Assembly (NCBI RefSeq): GCF_009601505.1
Contig: NZ_WITC01000027.1
Location: 17,860 to 81,859 of the forward strand
Direction of reading: 5' to 3'
Source of the DNA: Sinorhizobium terangae
GTDB lineage: Bacteria; Pseudomonadota; Alphaproteobacteria; Rhizobiales; Rhizobiaceae
Length of the DNA: 64,000 bases
The notes under the pieces were generated by a model that ran no database searches, had not been told where the DNA came from, and worked only from the letters and a program-made list of their open reading frames with translations. Positions 20,552 to 30,420 of this stretch are shown here, piece after piece (the first letter of the stretch is position 1; each line of letters opens with the position of its first letter). The position numbers and the translations under genes were made by a program.

Positions 20552-21883
20552 TCAGAAACTCTCTTTCAACCACTGCCCCATGCGGGCGATGCGGCTGTTG
20601 CCGCCGCCGAAGGTGGAGAACATGCCGCCATGGGCAGCATGGGTCTCGAGATCGGCTACCTGGGGATAGATCATCAGTCCGACGGCCGTCGAAAACGCCG
20701 GGCCCTTGGCCGCGGTCGGCAGGCCGGACACGCCGAGCGGGCGGCCGATGCGGACATTGCGGGCGAGAATGCGCCGCGCGGCTTCCGGCAGGCCGGTCAA
20801 CTGGCTGGCGCCGCCCGTCAGCACAATGCGTTTGCCGACGATCGGGCTGAAACCGGAGCGCTGGATGCGATCACGGATGAGCTCCAGCGTCTCCTCAATG
20901 CGGGCGCGAACGATGCGCGACACCAGTGCGCGCGGCACATGGGTCGGCTGGTCGCGATCGTCCTCTCCGATCGGCGGGACAGATACGATATCGCGCTCGT
21001 CGGCGCTGTTGGGCAGCGCTGAACCGTGCACGACCTTCAGCCGCTCGGCATCCTCGATGCGCGTCGAAAGCCCGCGCGCAAGATCGGTGGTGACATGGTG
21101 GCCACCGAGGCTGACGGCGTCGGCGTGAACCAGCTTGCCTTCTGCGAAGACGGAAATCGTCGTCGTGCCGCCGCCCATGTCGATCGCCGCGCAGCCAAGC
21201 TCCACCTCGTCGTCGACGAGTGCGGCAAGACCGCTGGCATAAGGCGTCGCAACAATACCCTCGACCGAGAGATGGGCGCGGTTGACGCAGAGCTCGAGGT
21301 TCTTGAGAGCAGCCCGCTCGACCGTCAGCACGTGCATATCCACGCCGAGGACGTCGCCGAACATCGCCAGCGGATCGCGGATGCCACGCTCGCCATCGAG
21401 CGAGAAGCCGGTCGGCAGCGAATGCAGGATCGCGCGGTCGGAGCGCTGCGACTGCTGGCCGGCAGCGGCGAGAACCTTCTTGAGATCGCTCGCATCGACT
21501 TCCTGCCCGCCGAGATCGATCGTCGCAGTGTAGACGTCGCTCTGGAGACGGCCTGCGGAAACATTGACGATCAGGCTGTCGATCGTCAGCCCCGCCATCC
21601 GCTCCGCGGCGTCGACCGCAAGACGAACGACACCTTCCGCCGCGTCGAGATCGGCGATGACGCCGTTCTTCACGCCGCGCGACTTTTGATGGCCGATGCC
21701 GATGATTTCGATATTGTGGGTGCGACCGGGCAGGATCTGGCTTTCGGCGCGCGGCGTCAGCCGGCCAATCATGCAGACGATCTTGGTCGAGCCGATGTCT
21801 AGCACCGAGACGACATGAGACCGCTTGGAAGACAGCGGCTTCAGGCGCGGAAGACCCAAATTGGAAGAACCGAACAAACTCAT
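20552..21883 (-). CDS. ftsA: Cell division protein FtsA
   Basis: Actin-like protein tethering FtsZ to the inner membrane. The 443-residue product has the phosphate-binding VLDIGSTKIVCMIG segment near residue 27, AIDMGGGTTTISVF, and the LTGGASQLTGLPEAA adenosine motif. The C-terminal tail (RMGQWLKESF) is a typical amphipathic membrane helix. ATG 21883 overlaps the ftsQ stop (ATGA). About 100 bases separate it from ftsZ, enough for an extra ftsZ promoter. Confidence 0.97.
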   Translation of the reverse strand: MSLFGSSNLGLPRLKPLSSKRSHVVSVLDIGSTKIVCMIGRLTPRAESQILPGRTHNIEIIGIGHQKSRGVKNGVIADLDAAEGVVRLAVDAAERMAGLTIDSLIVNVSAGRLQSDVYTATIDLGGQEVDASDLKKVLAAAGQQSQRSDRAILHSLPTGFSLDGERGIRDPLAMFGDVLGVDMHVLTVERAALKNLELCVNRAHLSVEGIVATPYASGLAALVDDEVELGCAAIDMGGGTTTISVFAEGKLVHADAVSLGGHHVTTDLARGLSTRIEDAERLKVVHGSALPNSADERDIVSVPPIGEDDRDQPTHVPRALVSRIVRARIEETLELIRDRIQRSGFSPIVGKRIVLTGGASQLTGLPEAARRILARNVRIGRPLGVSGLPTAAKGPAFSTAVGLMIYPQVADLETHAAHGGMFSTFGGGNSRIARMGQWLKESF

Positions 21884-22809
21884 ATCCGCTTCTCCTGGGC
21901 TTTCAGCATCTTCTCCCTCGCCTTCAACGCGACTTCCCGCCGGGCAACGGCTTCCGGCGTCAATTGTACCGTGGTGCGGTCTTCAAGCCTCAGATCGACG
22001 GCGGCGATGTCGCGCTCCAGAAGCTGATGCTTCTCCTCCATGTCGGAGAGAACCTTCATCGCCCGCGCGACGTCGTCCTCCGGAAGCTTGACGATAATGC
22101 CGTTGTCGAGGCGCAGGTCCCACCGCCTGCTGGAAACGCGCACAAAAGCCTTCACGCGCGAGCGGAACTCCGGCCAGCGGGAGAATTCGTCATAGAAGCC
22201 GGCGGCCGCCGTCTCGGCATCGCGGCCGACGAACAGCGGCAAGGCCGCGAACTTGTTGTCGCGAAGCGGCGCGATGACGCTACCGCTACGCTCGATCAGC
22301 GACAGGTCGGAGCCGTGCTGCCAGATGCCGAAGGCTTTGCGCTCCTCGAGGTTCACCTCGATCGTGCCCGGATAGACCTTGCGCACGGTGACGTTCTGCA
22401 CCCAGGGCAACTCGCTGATCAGCCTGCGGGCCTCGGCGATGTCGAGGGCCACTAGCGAGGTCGTGCCATCCAGCCCAAGCTGCTGCAGAATATCGATCTC
22501 GGACGTCTGCTCGTTGCCGGAAACCCGCACGTCCTCGATGGCAAAGCCGGCGGCGGTTGTCGAGGCCTGCGCGAAATTCTGCGTGTGGCCGCCGAGCGAC
22601 ATGCCGTAGAAGCCCGTCGCCGCCAAGAAGGCAGCAGCCGAAAGTGTGCCGGTATGCGCCGGAAAGCGGATGCGCCCGGTACCGAGGCTGACCAGGAAAC
22701 GGACCACCTTGCGCAATGGACGCGGCAGAACGAACGTCTCATCCGCCTCAGCGGCGACGCCGAGCGGGTGACGCACCCTTCTGCCCCTTCTGCCCCTCAA
22801 CGCAAACAC
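21880..22809 (-). CDS. ftsQ: Cell division protein FtsQ
   Basis: Single-pass divisome protein linking early and late division proteins. Start set at GTG 22809, because GGAGG lies exactly 7 bases upstream; the ATG at 22830 has no such site. This gives 309 residues: a basic cytoplasmic tail, a membrane segment at about 55-75, the POTRA domain ([20 protein letters not shown]) and the beta domain. The start overlaps the end of ddlB by 13 bases and the stop overlaps ftsA, so translation is coupled through ddlB-ftsQ-ftsA. Confidence 0.93.
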   Translation of the reverse strand: MFALRGRRGRRVRHPLGVAAEADETFVLPRPLRKVVRFLVSLGTGRIRFPAHTGTLSAAAFLAATGFYGMSLGGHTQNFAQASTTAAGFAIEDVRVSGNEQTSEIDILQQLGLDGTTSLVALDIAEARRLISELPWVQNVTVRKVYPGTIEVNLEERKAFGIWQHGSDLSLIERSGSVIAPLRDNKFAALPLFVGRDAETAAAGFYDEFSRWPEFRSRVKAFVRVSSRRWDLRLDNGIIVKLPEDDVARAMKVLSDMEEKHQLLERDIAAVDLRLEDRTTVQLTPEAVARREVALKAREKMLKAQEKRI

Positions 22810-23723
22810 GATGCGTCCTCCACCATCCACCTGAGAAACTCACCAAACTGAAGGCCCGCATGCTGCGCCATCTCGGGCACCAGGGAGGTCGGGGTCATGC
22901 CGGGCTGGGTGTTGATTTCCAGCCAGATCAACTCGCCTTCGCCGGGACCGCGATCATCGAAGCGGAAGTCGGATCGGCTGACGCCGCGGCAACCGATTGC
23001 CTGATGCGCCTTCAAAGCGAGTGTTTGTATTTTTTGGTAAATATTTGGTGAAATCTGTGCCGGAATGACGTGGCTTGAACCACCTTTTACGTATTTTGAA
23101 TCATAATCGTAGAAGGCGTGCCCCTGCGGAATGATCTCGGTAACGCCAAGCGCGACATCGCCCATGACACCGCAGGTCAACTCGCGGCCGGCGATGTAGC
23201 GCTCGACCATGACGCGGTCGCCGTAGCGCCATTCGCTCGACGTGATCACCTGCGGCGGATGCGACTGGTCTTCCTTGACGATCACGACGCCGAAGCTCGA
23301 GCCTTCGCGCACCGGCTTGACCACATAGGGCGGCTTCATAGGGTGTTCGTTGCCGAATGTGCGCCGGTCCATGATCAGCGCCTCGGCGACCGGAATGCCG
23401 GAGGCCTTGGCAACATGCTTGGCCTGCGCCTTGTCCATGGCGAGAGCCGAGGCAAGCACGCCGGAATGAGTATAGGGGATCTCCAGATATTCCAGGATTC
23501 CCTGGATCGTGCCGTCTTCGCCGAATGGGCCATGCAGGGCATTGAAAGCGACATCCGGGCGGAGATCGGCGAGAACCGCGGCCACGTCGCGACCGACGTC
23601 CACGCGAGTGACGCGATAGCCTTCGGCTTCGAGAGCATCGGCGCAGGCAGCCCCGGAAGACAGGCTCACCGGCCTCTCCGAGGAAAATCCGCCCATCAGG
23701 ACAGCAACATGCCTGCCGCTCAT
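22797..23723 (-). CDS. ddlB: D-alanine-D-alanine ligase
   Basis: Makes the D-Ala-D-Ala dipeptide for peptidoglycan precursors. The 308-residue ATP-grasp enzyme has [14 protein letters not shown] at the N-terminus, [23 protein letters not shown] and the C-terminal [14 protein letters not shown] 23723 follows a GGGGGG tract; an upstream ATG (23747) is less likely. First gene after the break in the dcw cluster, with possible CtrA-like sites in the DNA upstream. Confidence 0.96.
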   Translation of the reverse strand: MSGRHVAVLMGGFSSERPVSLSSGAACADALEAEGYRVTRVDVGRDVAAVLADLRPDVAFNALHGPFGEDGTIQGILEYLEIPYTHSGVLASALAMDKAQAKHVAKASGIPVAEALIMDRRTFGNEHPMKPPYVVKPVREGSSFGVVIVKEDQSHPPQVITSSEWRYGDRVMVERYIAGRELTCGVMGDVALGVTEIIPQGHAFYDYDSKYVKGGSSHVIPAQISPNIYQKIQTLALKAHQAIGCRGVSRSDFRFDDRGPGEGELIWLEINTQPGMTPTSLVPEMAQHAGLQFGEFLRWMVEDASCLR

Positions 23724-24304
23724 CAAACCCCCCAAAGAATACGCCACTATTACAATGCTTGCTTGCGTCTGGCTGATTCCGGTTGCCGAGTCACCGGCGC
23801 CCGAACAGGGCCACTAGAACGGCATTATGGTTAATGAACCGTTTACTTTGGTTAACTCTTCTCATGAAAAGCATCAGGTTCGCCGCCCAAAAACGCCTGA
23901 CGAAAAGAGGTAATTAGGGGCAACTTCAGTGGCTTGCGCGACCACGTTGAGAAAGGAGTGCAGAAGCCGAAAAAATGATTGCGCCGGAAATCCTGGAACG
24001 ACGAGGCGCCCTCCGCGAGTATAGCCACGCCAGCCATTAAGCGGGACACTCCCATTCGCAGACGATTTATCAGAGAACGATTAAGACCGTGATAGGGATG
24101 CCACCGCGACCTGCCCGCTGCCGAAAATTGAGGCATCCGACCGCATAGATCTCGTGAGCCATGCAGCAGCGGAATAATGCTGCGCGCGCCGCGAATTTAG
24201 TTCGCATTTCTTACGAATTCCGACTTTCTCCCGATCGCAACTTGCGCTAAGAACCCGCCGACCGCCTCCCAAGACGGCACGACAATTCATACCAGGATAA
24301 CACA
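23724..24304. other. Divergent intergenic region between ddlB and the MHS transporter
   Basis: 581 bases with no recognised gene. It should hold the promoter of the ddlB-ftsQAZ block on the minus strand and that of the transporter on the plus strand. A TTAA-N7-TTTAC sequence at 23831-23846 and a GTTAAC at 23851-23856 resemble CtrA-type recognition. The rest shows no strong hairpin or repeat; a small RNA cannot be excluded. Confidence 0.55.
23831..23846 (+). promoter_or_regulatory. Candidate CtrA-like binding site upstream of ddlB
   Basis: TTAATGAACCGTTTAC fits the alphaproteobacterial CtrA consensus TTAA-N7-TTAAC with one mismatch. It lies 108 bases upstream of the ddlB start. CtrA control of ftsQAZ is established in Caulobacter; here it is inference from a short motif. 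Confidence 0.35.
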
Positions 24305-25615
24305 ATGACAGACGCGACAACCTCGCTGTCGCCGAAGGATAGTGCGTTCGTTCGGCCGGCAGCGAATTCCCCCGCCCGGGTGCTGTTTGCGAGCCTCGTC
24401 GGCACGACCATCGAATTCTTCGACTTCTATGTTTATGCGACCGCGGCGGTAATCATCTTCCCGCATCTCTTCTTTCCTTCGGCCGATCCGACCTCGGCGA
24501 TGCTGCAATCCTTCGCCACCTTCTCGATCGCCTTTTTCGCCCGCCCCTTCGGCGCGGTGGTCTTCGGCCATTTCGGCGACAAGGTCGGCCGCAAGGCAAC
24601 GCTGGTCGCGGCGCTGATGACTATGGGCGTTTCGACCGTCGTGATCGGTCTCCTGCCGACCCATACCACGATCGGCATCGCCGCGCCCCTCTTGCTTGCG
24701 CTGTGCCGCTTCGGCCAGGGCCTGGGGCTTGGCGGTGAATGGGGCGGCGCCGTGCTGCTGGCGACCGAGAATGCGCCGGAAGGCAAGCGGAGCTGGTATG
24801 CGATGTTCCCGCAACTCGGTGCGCCAATCGGCTTCAGCCTTTCCGCCGGCATCTTCCTCGTGCTCGGCGAAGTGATGAGCGAAGAAGCCTTCCTCGCCTG
24901 GGGCTGGCGGGTTCCCTTTATCGCCAGCGTCCTGCTCGTCATCGTCGGCCTCTATGTCCGGCTGAAGATCACCGAGACACCGGAATTCCAGAAGGCGATC
25001 GACAAGCATGAGCGCGTTCAGGTTCCGGTCGCAGCCATCTTCCGCTCGCACAAGCGCAGCCTTGTGCTTGGCACTTTCGTGGCCCTCGCGACCTTCGTCC
25101 TGTTCTATCTGATGACCGTCTTCTCGCTCTCCTGGGGCACGGCGAAGCTCGGTTTTTCGCGCGAGCAGTTCCTGATCGTCCAGATGGTCGGCGTCGTCTT
25201 CTTCGGCCTGATGATTCCGGTCTCCGGCATTCTTTCGGATCGCTTTGGCCGACGGCTGGTTCTGGTGCTGACGACGATCGGCATCGGCATCTTCGGTCTC
25301 GCCATGGCTCCGCTGATGACGAGCGGCCGTGGCGGCGCCTTCGCCTTCTCGATCATCGGCCTCGGCCTGATGGGGCTTACCTACGGGCCGATCGGCGCGG
25401 CACTCGCCGCCCCCTTCCCGACAGCCGTGCGCTACACCGGTGCATCGATGACCTTCAACCTCGCCGGCATATTTGGCGCATCGCTGGCGCCCTATATCGC
25501 CACCTGGCTCGCGACCAACTACAGCCTCGGCCATGTCGGCTATTACCTGCTTGCAGCCGCGCTGATCACGCTCGCCTGCCTGCTGCTATCAAAGGAAGAA
25601 GAAGTCTCCGGCTGA
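24305..25615 (+). CDS. MFS transporter, metabolite:H+ symporter (MHS) family
   Basis: Inner-membrane secondary transporter of 436 residues with about 12 membrane segments. The opening (FASLVGTTIEFFDFYVYATA) and GHFGDKVGRKATLVAAL are hallmarks of the MHS group that includes ShiA, ProP and KgtP; RFGQGLGLGGEWGGAVLLA is also typical. The substrate may be an organic acid, shikimate or a betaine, but cannot be decided. It is on the plus strand and interrupts the otherwise minus-strand dcw cluster between ddlB and murB, with its own promoter region and a shared bidirectional terminator. Confidence 0.92.
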   Translation: MTDATTSLSPKDSAFVRPAANSPARVLFASLVGTTIEFFDFYVYATAAVIIFPHLFFPSADPTSAMLQSFATFSIAFFARPFGAVVFGHFGDKVGRKATLVAALMTMGVSTVVIGLLPTHTTIGIAAPLLLALCRFGQGLGLGGEWGGAVLLATENAPEGKRSWYAMFPQLGAPIGFSLSAGIFLVLGEVMSEEAFLAWGWRVPFIASVLLVIVGLYVRLKITETPEFQKAIDKHERVQVPVAAIFRSHKRSLVLGTFVALATFVLFYLMTVFSLSWGTAKLGFSREQFLIVQMVGVVFFGLMIPVSGILSDRFGRRLVLVLTTIGIGIFGLAMAPLMTSGRGGAFAFSIIGLGLMGLTYGPIGAALAAPFPTAVRYTGASMTFNLAGIFGASLAPYIATWLATNYSLGHVGYYLLAAALITLACLLLSKEEEVSG

Positions 25616-25640
25616 CGGCAGTTCCAAGCAAACAGCAAAA

Positions 25641-25675
25641 GGGCCGCGACGGTGACTCCGTCGCGGTCCTTTCGC
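25641..25675. terminator. Bidirectional terminator between MHS transporter and murB
   Basis: A perfect 9-bp stem (CCGCGACGG with CCGTCGCGG, 25644-25666), 5-base loop, flanked by CCTTT on the plus side and CCCTTTT on the minus side. It serves both convergent genes. Confidence 0.85.
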
Positions 25676-25690
25676 TTTCATGCTTCCGGC

Positions 25691-26665
25691 TCAGGCGATG
25701 CCGCGGCCGAGGAATTCCTTGATCTCGTAGCCCGGCATGAAATTGCCGATGCGCTTGATTTCCCATTCGAGACGAACGCCGGAATGCTCCAGCACGCGTG
25801 ACCGCACAGTCTCGCCGAGATATTCGAGCTCGTAGCCGGTCGACTGTCCGGTGTTTATCATGAAGTTGCAGTGGAGCGGCGACATCTGCGCGCTGCCGAT
25901 CATCATGCCGCGGCAACCCGCCTCATCGATGAGTTTCCAGGCGGAGTGGCCTTCCGGGTTCTTGAAGGTCGAGCCACCGGTCTTCTCGCGGATCGGCTGC
26001 ACCGTCTCGCGATGCTGGCGCACCGCGTCCATGTCGGTGCGGATCTTGTTCTTGTCTTCCGGATATCCTTCGAAAATCGCGTGCGTGAAGATCAAGTCCT
26101 TCGCCGCTGCAGTGTGACGATAGGAATATCCCATGTCGGCATTGCTCAGCACATGCTTTTTGCCTTTGCGGTCGACCGCATGGACCTCCACAACCCGCTC
26201 GCGCGTCTCGCCGCCGTTTGCCCCGGCGTTCATCCGGAGCGCGCCGCCGATCGAGCCCGGAATGCCGTAGTAGAAATAGAAGCCGCCAATGCCATGATCG
26301 AGGGCCATGGCCGCGATGTTCTTGTCGGGGCAGATGGTACCTGCCTTGATGCGGTTTTCGCCGACGAGTTCGAGATCGCCAAAACCCTTGGCCGAAAGGC
26401 GGATGACGACGCCCGGTATGCCGCCGTCGCGCACGAGCAGGTTGGAGCCGACGCCGATCACCATGACCGGAACCTCCTCCGGCACGAGCTTCAGGAAGGT
26501 GACGAGATCGTCCGTGTCGTGCGGCTGGAACATGAGCTCGGCAAGCCCGCCGGCGCGAAACCAGGTCACCCGGTCCATCGGGGCATCGGGCGTGATGCGT
26601 CCGCGGACTGCGCTGACGCCGCTTCCGAGCGCTTCGAGAAGTCTTTCACCGTTAACCTGTTTCAT
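25691..26665 (-). CDS. murB: UDP-N-acetylenolpyruvoylglucosamine reductase
   Basis: FAD enzyme that reduces enolpyruvyl-UDP-GlcNAc to UDP-MurNAc. The 324-residue protein has [15 protein letters not shown] and [16 protein letters not shown] (FAD site), [20 protein letters not shown], the catalytic-serine segment [16 protein letters not shown], and a type I C-terminal Glu region. Start ATG 26665, 2 bases after the murC stop. Last gene of the mraZ-to-murB run. Confidence 0.97.
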   Translation of the reverse strand: MKQVNGERLLEALGSGVSAVRGRITPDAPMDRVTWFRAGGLAELMFQPHDTDDLVTFLKLVPEEVPVMVIGVGSNLLVRDGGIPGVVIRLSAKGFGDLELVGENRIKAGTICPDKNIAAMALDHGIGGFYFYYGIPGSIGGALRMNAGANGGETRERVVEVHAVDRKGKKHVLSNADMGYSYRHTAAAKDLIFTHAIFEGYPEDKNKIRTDMDAVRQHRETVQPIREKTGGSTFKNPEGHSAWKLIDEAGCRGMMIGSAQMSPLHCNFMINTGQSTGYELEYLGETVRSRVLEHSGVRLEWEIKRIGNFMPGYEIKEFLGRGIA

Positions 26666-26667
26666 GC

Positions 26668-28077
26668 TCAAATTCCTGAAATATTCGCGAGTTCCTTGGG
26701 AAGGGCCGCAGCCCAATAGGTAATGCTGCCGGCCCCCAAGAGAACCACAAAATCGCCCGCCTGCGCAATCTTCGAGACGATCGGCGCGATCGCCTCCTGC
26801 CCGGGAACGTAACGCGCGTCGCGATGCCCTGCCGCCTTGATGCGGTTGACCAGCACTTCCGAATCCACCCCGTCGATCGCGTCTTCACCCGCCGCATAGA
26901 CCGGCGCGATCAGGATCGTGTCGGCATCATTGAAGCAGGAGGCGAAGTCCTCGAAAAGGCTCGAAAGACGGCTGTAGCGATGCGGCTGGTGAACGGCGAT
27001 GATCCGGCCCTGGCAGGCCTCACGCGCCGCCCTCAGCACCGCCTTGATCTCGACCGGGTGATGGCCATAGTCGTCGAAGATGCGCGCCCCGTTCCACTCG
27101 CCGGTGAGCGTGAAGCGCCGCTTGACGCCACCAAAGGCGGCGAGCCCTTTCGCGATATCCTCCGGCTTGATGCCGAGGCGCTGGGCGACGGCAATCGCGG
27201 CCGTGGCGTTGGAAACGTTGTGGCGGCCGGGCATAGGCAGCCGCAGATCCTTCATCGTGATCACCTGACCCGTGCGGCGGCGGCGAATCTCGATATCGAA
27301 GACGGAGGTCGCGCCGTCCATGCGGATATTGTGGTAGCGCACGTCCGCCTGCGGGTTCTCGCCATAGCTGACGACCTTGCGGTCCTCGATCTTGGCGACC
27401 ATCGCCTGGACCTCGGGGTGATCGAGGCAGAGCACACCGAAGCCATAGAAGGGCACGTTCTCGACGAACTGTCGGAAAGCAGCGCGCACGGCGTCGAAAT
27501 TGCCGTAGTGGTCGAGATGTTCGGGGTCGATATTGGTGACCACTGCGATATCGGCGGGCAGCTTCAGGAAGGTCCCGTCCGACTCGTCCGCCTCGACCAC
27601 CATCCATTCGCCGGCACCCATGCGCGCATTCGTGCCGTAAGCATTGATGATCCCACCATTGATGACCGTCGGATCGAGTCCGCCGGCGTCCAGAAGCGCC
27701 GCGATCATCGAGGTCGTCGTCGTCTTGCCGTGCGTGCCGCCGATGGCGATCGCGTTGCGGAAGCGCATGAGCTCGGCCAGCATTTCGGCGCGCCGCACCA
27801 CCGGCAGGAACTTTTCGCGCGCGGCGATCAGCTCGGGATTGTCCTTTTTGATCGCCGTCGAGACGACGACGACCTCGGCATCGCCGAGGTTTTCAGCCTT
27901 ATGGCCGACGGAGATCTTGATGCCCTTCTCGCGAAGGCGCTGCACGTTGGCGCTGTCCGACTGATCCGACCCCTGCACCCGATGCCCGAGATTATGCAGC
28001 ACCTCTGCGATGCCGCTCATGCCGATGCCGCCGATACCGATGAAATGTACGAGCCCGATCGTCTTCGGCATTTTCAT
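26668..28077 (-). CDS. murC: UDP-N-acetylmuramate-L-alanine ligase
   Basis: Adds L-alanine to UDP-MurNAc. The 469-residue Mur ligase has the UDP-binding [17 protein letters not shown] start, the ATP loop [20 protein letters not shown] near residue 112, [12 protein letters not shown] and [17 protein letters not shown] 28077 overlaps the murG stop by ATGA. Confidence 0.97.
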   Translation of the reverse strand: MKMPKTIGLVHFIGIGGIGMSGIAEVLHNLGHRVQGSDQSDSANVQRLREKGIKISVGHKAENLGDAEVVVVSTAIKKDNPELIAAREKFLPVVRRAEMLAELMRFRNAIAIGGTHGKTTTTSMIAALLDAGGLDPTVINGGIINAYGTNARMGAGEWMVVEADESDGTFLKLPADIAVVTNIDPEHLDHYGNFDAVRAAFRQFVENVPFYGFGVLCLDHPEVQAMVAKIEDRKVVSYGENPQADVRYHNIRMDGATSVFDIEIRRRRTGQVITMKDLRLPMPGRHNVSNATAAIAVAQRLGIKPEDIAKGLAAFGGVKRRFTLTGEWNGARIFDDYGHHPVEIKAVLRAAREACQGRIIAVHQPHRYSRLSSLFEDFASCFNDADTILIAPVYAAGEDAIDGVDSEVLVNRIKAAGHRDARYVPGQEAIAPIVSKIAQAGDFVVLLGAGSITYWAAALPKELANISGI

Positions 28078-29198
28078 GAGCGTGTTTCCTTGAATTTCTC
28101 GACTGTCAAACCGCTGGCAATAGCCTCTACGAGGGATGCAAGCAAGCGCGCGGCGTCCGGTTTGCCGGTTTCGCGGGCACTGGCGGCCATTTGCGCCAGG
28201 GACTGTGGATTGTTCATCGCGTCGGCGAGGATGCCCGCAAGCCGTTCGGCGCTGAGCTCGGCCTGCGCGATAACGCGGGCACCGCCCTTGGCCGCAAGTG
28301 CGGCCGCATTCGCCGCCTGATCGTGGTCAAGGGCATAGGGATAGGGCACGAGGATCGCCGGCCTGCCGATCACCGCAAGCTCGGAGACGGTCGATGCGCC
28401 CGAGCGGCAAACGACGAGCTGGGCGGCTGCTATCCGCGCCGCCATGTCGTTGAAGAAGGGAGAGACTTCCGCCGGAACGCCGAGTTTGTCGTAAGTCGCG
28501 ATTACGCCTTCACGGTCCTCGGGACGCGCCTGCTGCGTGACCCGCAAGCGCTGACGCGTGGCGTCGCCGAGACGGCAGATCGCCTGCGGCATCGCTTGCG
28601 AGAAATATTGCGCGCCCTGGCTGCCGCCGAATACGACCAGATGGAATGGTGCGTCGCGCATCGAATCCGCGTAGGGCACGCCCGCCGCCTCGAGCACGGG
28701 TGGACGCACGGGATTGCCGGTCGTCACCGTTTTCGTCGCGAAAACCCCGGTGCCTTCGGGAAGAAAGCCGCCGGCAATTGCCTGCACGCGTGAGGCCAGC
28801 ATCTTATTGGCCCGTCCCATCACGGCATTCTGCTCGTGGATGATTGACGGCACTCCCATGCCGGTCGCGGCGAGCAGCGGCGGCACCGTCGGGTAGCCCC
28901 CGAAACCAATCACTGCTTTGGGCTTCAGGCGCGTGATCAGGCGCCGCGCCGCACGCAAGCCAGTCCAGAGCTTCCAGACCGATCGCGCCAGCTTGATCGG
29001 GTTCTTCGAGCCGATCGTCGCCGAAGGCACGATGTGGATCTCGTCTGCCGGAAATCGGCCGGCAAAGCGCTCGGCGCGGCTGTCCGTCACCAGATGCACG
29101 TCGTAGCCGGACGCCTTCAGCTCATGCGCCAGCGCTTCGGCGGGAAAGAGGTGGCCGCCGGTGCCCCCGGCGGCAAGAAGAATGATGCCTTTGCTCAT
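28074..29198 (-). CDS. murG: Lipid II synthase MurG (GlcNAc transferase)
   Basis: Peripheral inner-membrane GT28 glycosyltransferase that adds GlcNAc to lipid I. The 374-residue protein has the lipid-facing [16 protein letters not shown] loop, [28 protein letters not shown] and the C-terminal UDP-GlcNAc site [33 protein letters not shown]. It begins 3 bases after ftsW. Confidence 0.97.
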   Translation of the reverse strand: MSKGIILLAAGGTGGHLFPAEALAHELKASGYDVHLVTDSRAERFAGRFPADEIHIVPSATIGSKNPIKLARSVWKLWTGLRAARRLITRLKPKAVIGFGGYPTVPPLLAATGMGVPSIIHEQNAVMGRANKMLASRVQAIAGGFLPEGTGVFATKTVTTGNPVRPPVLEAAGVPYADSMRDAPFHLVVFGGSQGAQYFSQAMPQAICRLGDATRQRLRVTQQARPEDREGVIATYDKLGVPAEVSPFFNDMAARIAAAQLVVCRSGASTVSELAVIGRPAILVPYPYALDHDQAANAAALAAKGGARVIAQAELSAERLAGILADAMNNPQSLAQMAASARETGKPDAARLLASLVEAIASGLTVEKFKETRS

Positions 29199-29201
29199 GA
29201 C

Positions 29202-30356
29202 TTACTCCGCCGGCATTCCGACACCGGATCGAAAGAGGCTGCGCTCCACGGCGCGCTTCTCGGGCCGGTGACGGGTCAATGCCAGGATGAATCCGGCCGT
29301 CACGCAGATCGCCACCATCGAGGAGCCGCCATAGGAAATCAGCGGCAGGGTCATGCCCTTGGCCGGAAGCAACTCGAGGTTCACGCCAATGTTGATCATC
29401 GACTGGATGCCGAGTTGCAGCACAAGACCGGCAACGGCAAAGCGGTTGAAATCGTTCCGCTCGCGGAAGGCATGGCTGAGACCACGCATGACCAGGAAGG
29501 AAAAGATCAGCACGATGACCATGCAGAAGACGATGCCGAACTCTTCGGCAGCCACGGAAAACACAAAGTCGGTGTGGCTGTCGGGAATGATGCGCTTGAC
29601 GACACCTTCTCCCGGGCCGCGGCCGAACCAGTCGCCGCGAATGATCGCCTCGCGGGCCGTATCCACCTGGAAGGTATCGCCCTCGCCGGTCAGGAACCGG
29701 TCGATGCGACCGGCGACGTGCGGCAGCATGGTATAGGCGACGAAGAAACCGCCGACCGCGGCGCCCGCAAGCACGATAATCCAGAGCCACGGCATGCCGG
29801 CCATGAAGAACATGCCGCCCCAGACCGCCGTGGTCAGGATGGTCTGGCCAAGATCCGGCTGGGCGACAAGAAGCGCCCCGACGATCCCGAAAAGCAGGAT
29901 GGCGAAGAGATTACCTGGGATTTCCGGCTGCCGTGCGTGCTCGGAGAAAAGCCAGGCGCAGACGACAACGAAGGCCGGCTTCATGAATTCCGAGGGCTGG
30001 ATAGAAATGCCGCCGATCGATATCCAGCGCAGAGAGCCCTTGACCTCCTGGCCGACGAAGAGAACCAGCACCATCATCCCGAGCGAGACGCCGAGCAGGA
30101 TGATCGCTGCGCGCCTGACCTGGCGTGGCGAAAGGAAGGAGATGCCGACCATCACTGCGAGCGACGGCAGGAGGAAGAGCGCATGACGCTTGACGAAGTG
30201 GAAGCTGTCGAGGCCGAGCCGTTCGGCAACCGGCGGACTTGCCGCGAAGGAGAGCATGAAGCCGACGCCCATCAGGAGGATGAAGGTCGCCAGAAACAAC
30301 CTGTCGATCGTCCAGAACCAGTCGGCCACGGGGCCACGTTCGGCTCGGCTTACCAT
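29202..30356 (-). CDS. ftsW: Septal peptidoglycan polymerase FtsW (SEDS family)
   Basis: SEDS glycosyltransferase that polymerises lipid II at the septum with FtsI. From ATG 30356 it is 384 residues with about ten membrane segments. SEDS marks seen include GSLRWISIGGISIQPSEFMK, AQPDLGQTILTT and the C-terminal PLISYGGSSM. An AGGGGAC site precedes this ATG; 30392 would add 12 residues. It sits between murD and murG. Confidence 0.95.
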   Translation of the reverse strand: MVSRAERGPVADWFWTIDRLFLATFILLMGVGFMLSFAASPPVAERLGLDSFHFVKRHALFLLPSLAVMVGISFLSPRQVRRAAIILLGVSLGMMVLVLFVGQEVKGSLRWISIGGISIQPSEFMKPAFVVVCAWLFSEHARQPEIPGNLFAILLFGIVGALLVAQPDLGQTILTTAVWGGMFFMAGMPWLWIIVLAGAAVGGFFVAYTMLPHVAGRIDRFLTGEGDTFQVDTAREAIIRGDWFGRGPGEGVVKRIIPDSHTDFVFSVAAEEFGIVFCMVIVLIFSFLVMRGLSHAFRERNDFNRFAVAGLVLQLGIQSMINIGVNLELLPAKGMTLPLISYGGSSMVAICVTAGFILALTRHRPEKRAVERSLFRSGVGMPAE

Positions 30357-30420
30357 CTGTCTGTCCCCTTTTCCGGCGCAGGTCTGCGCCAATGTCCATC
30401 CTTCAGGCCGGCTCCGCTCG

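Noticed and set aside
18728..21022. A 764-codon open frame on the plus strand across ftsZ and ftsA
   Set aside because: It is the antisense of two certain genes in GC-rich DNA, with Arg/Ala-rich composition and no domain.
24287..25534. A 415-codon minus-strand frame opposite the MHS transporter
   Set aside because: Charged, repetitive-looking composition that arises from antisense of a membrane protein; no motif.
26824..28320. A 498-codon plus-strand frame opposite murC and murG
   Set aside because: Antisense shadow; no domain.
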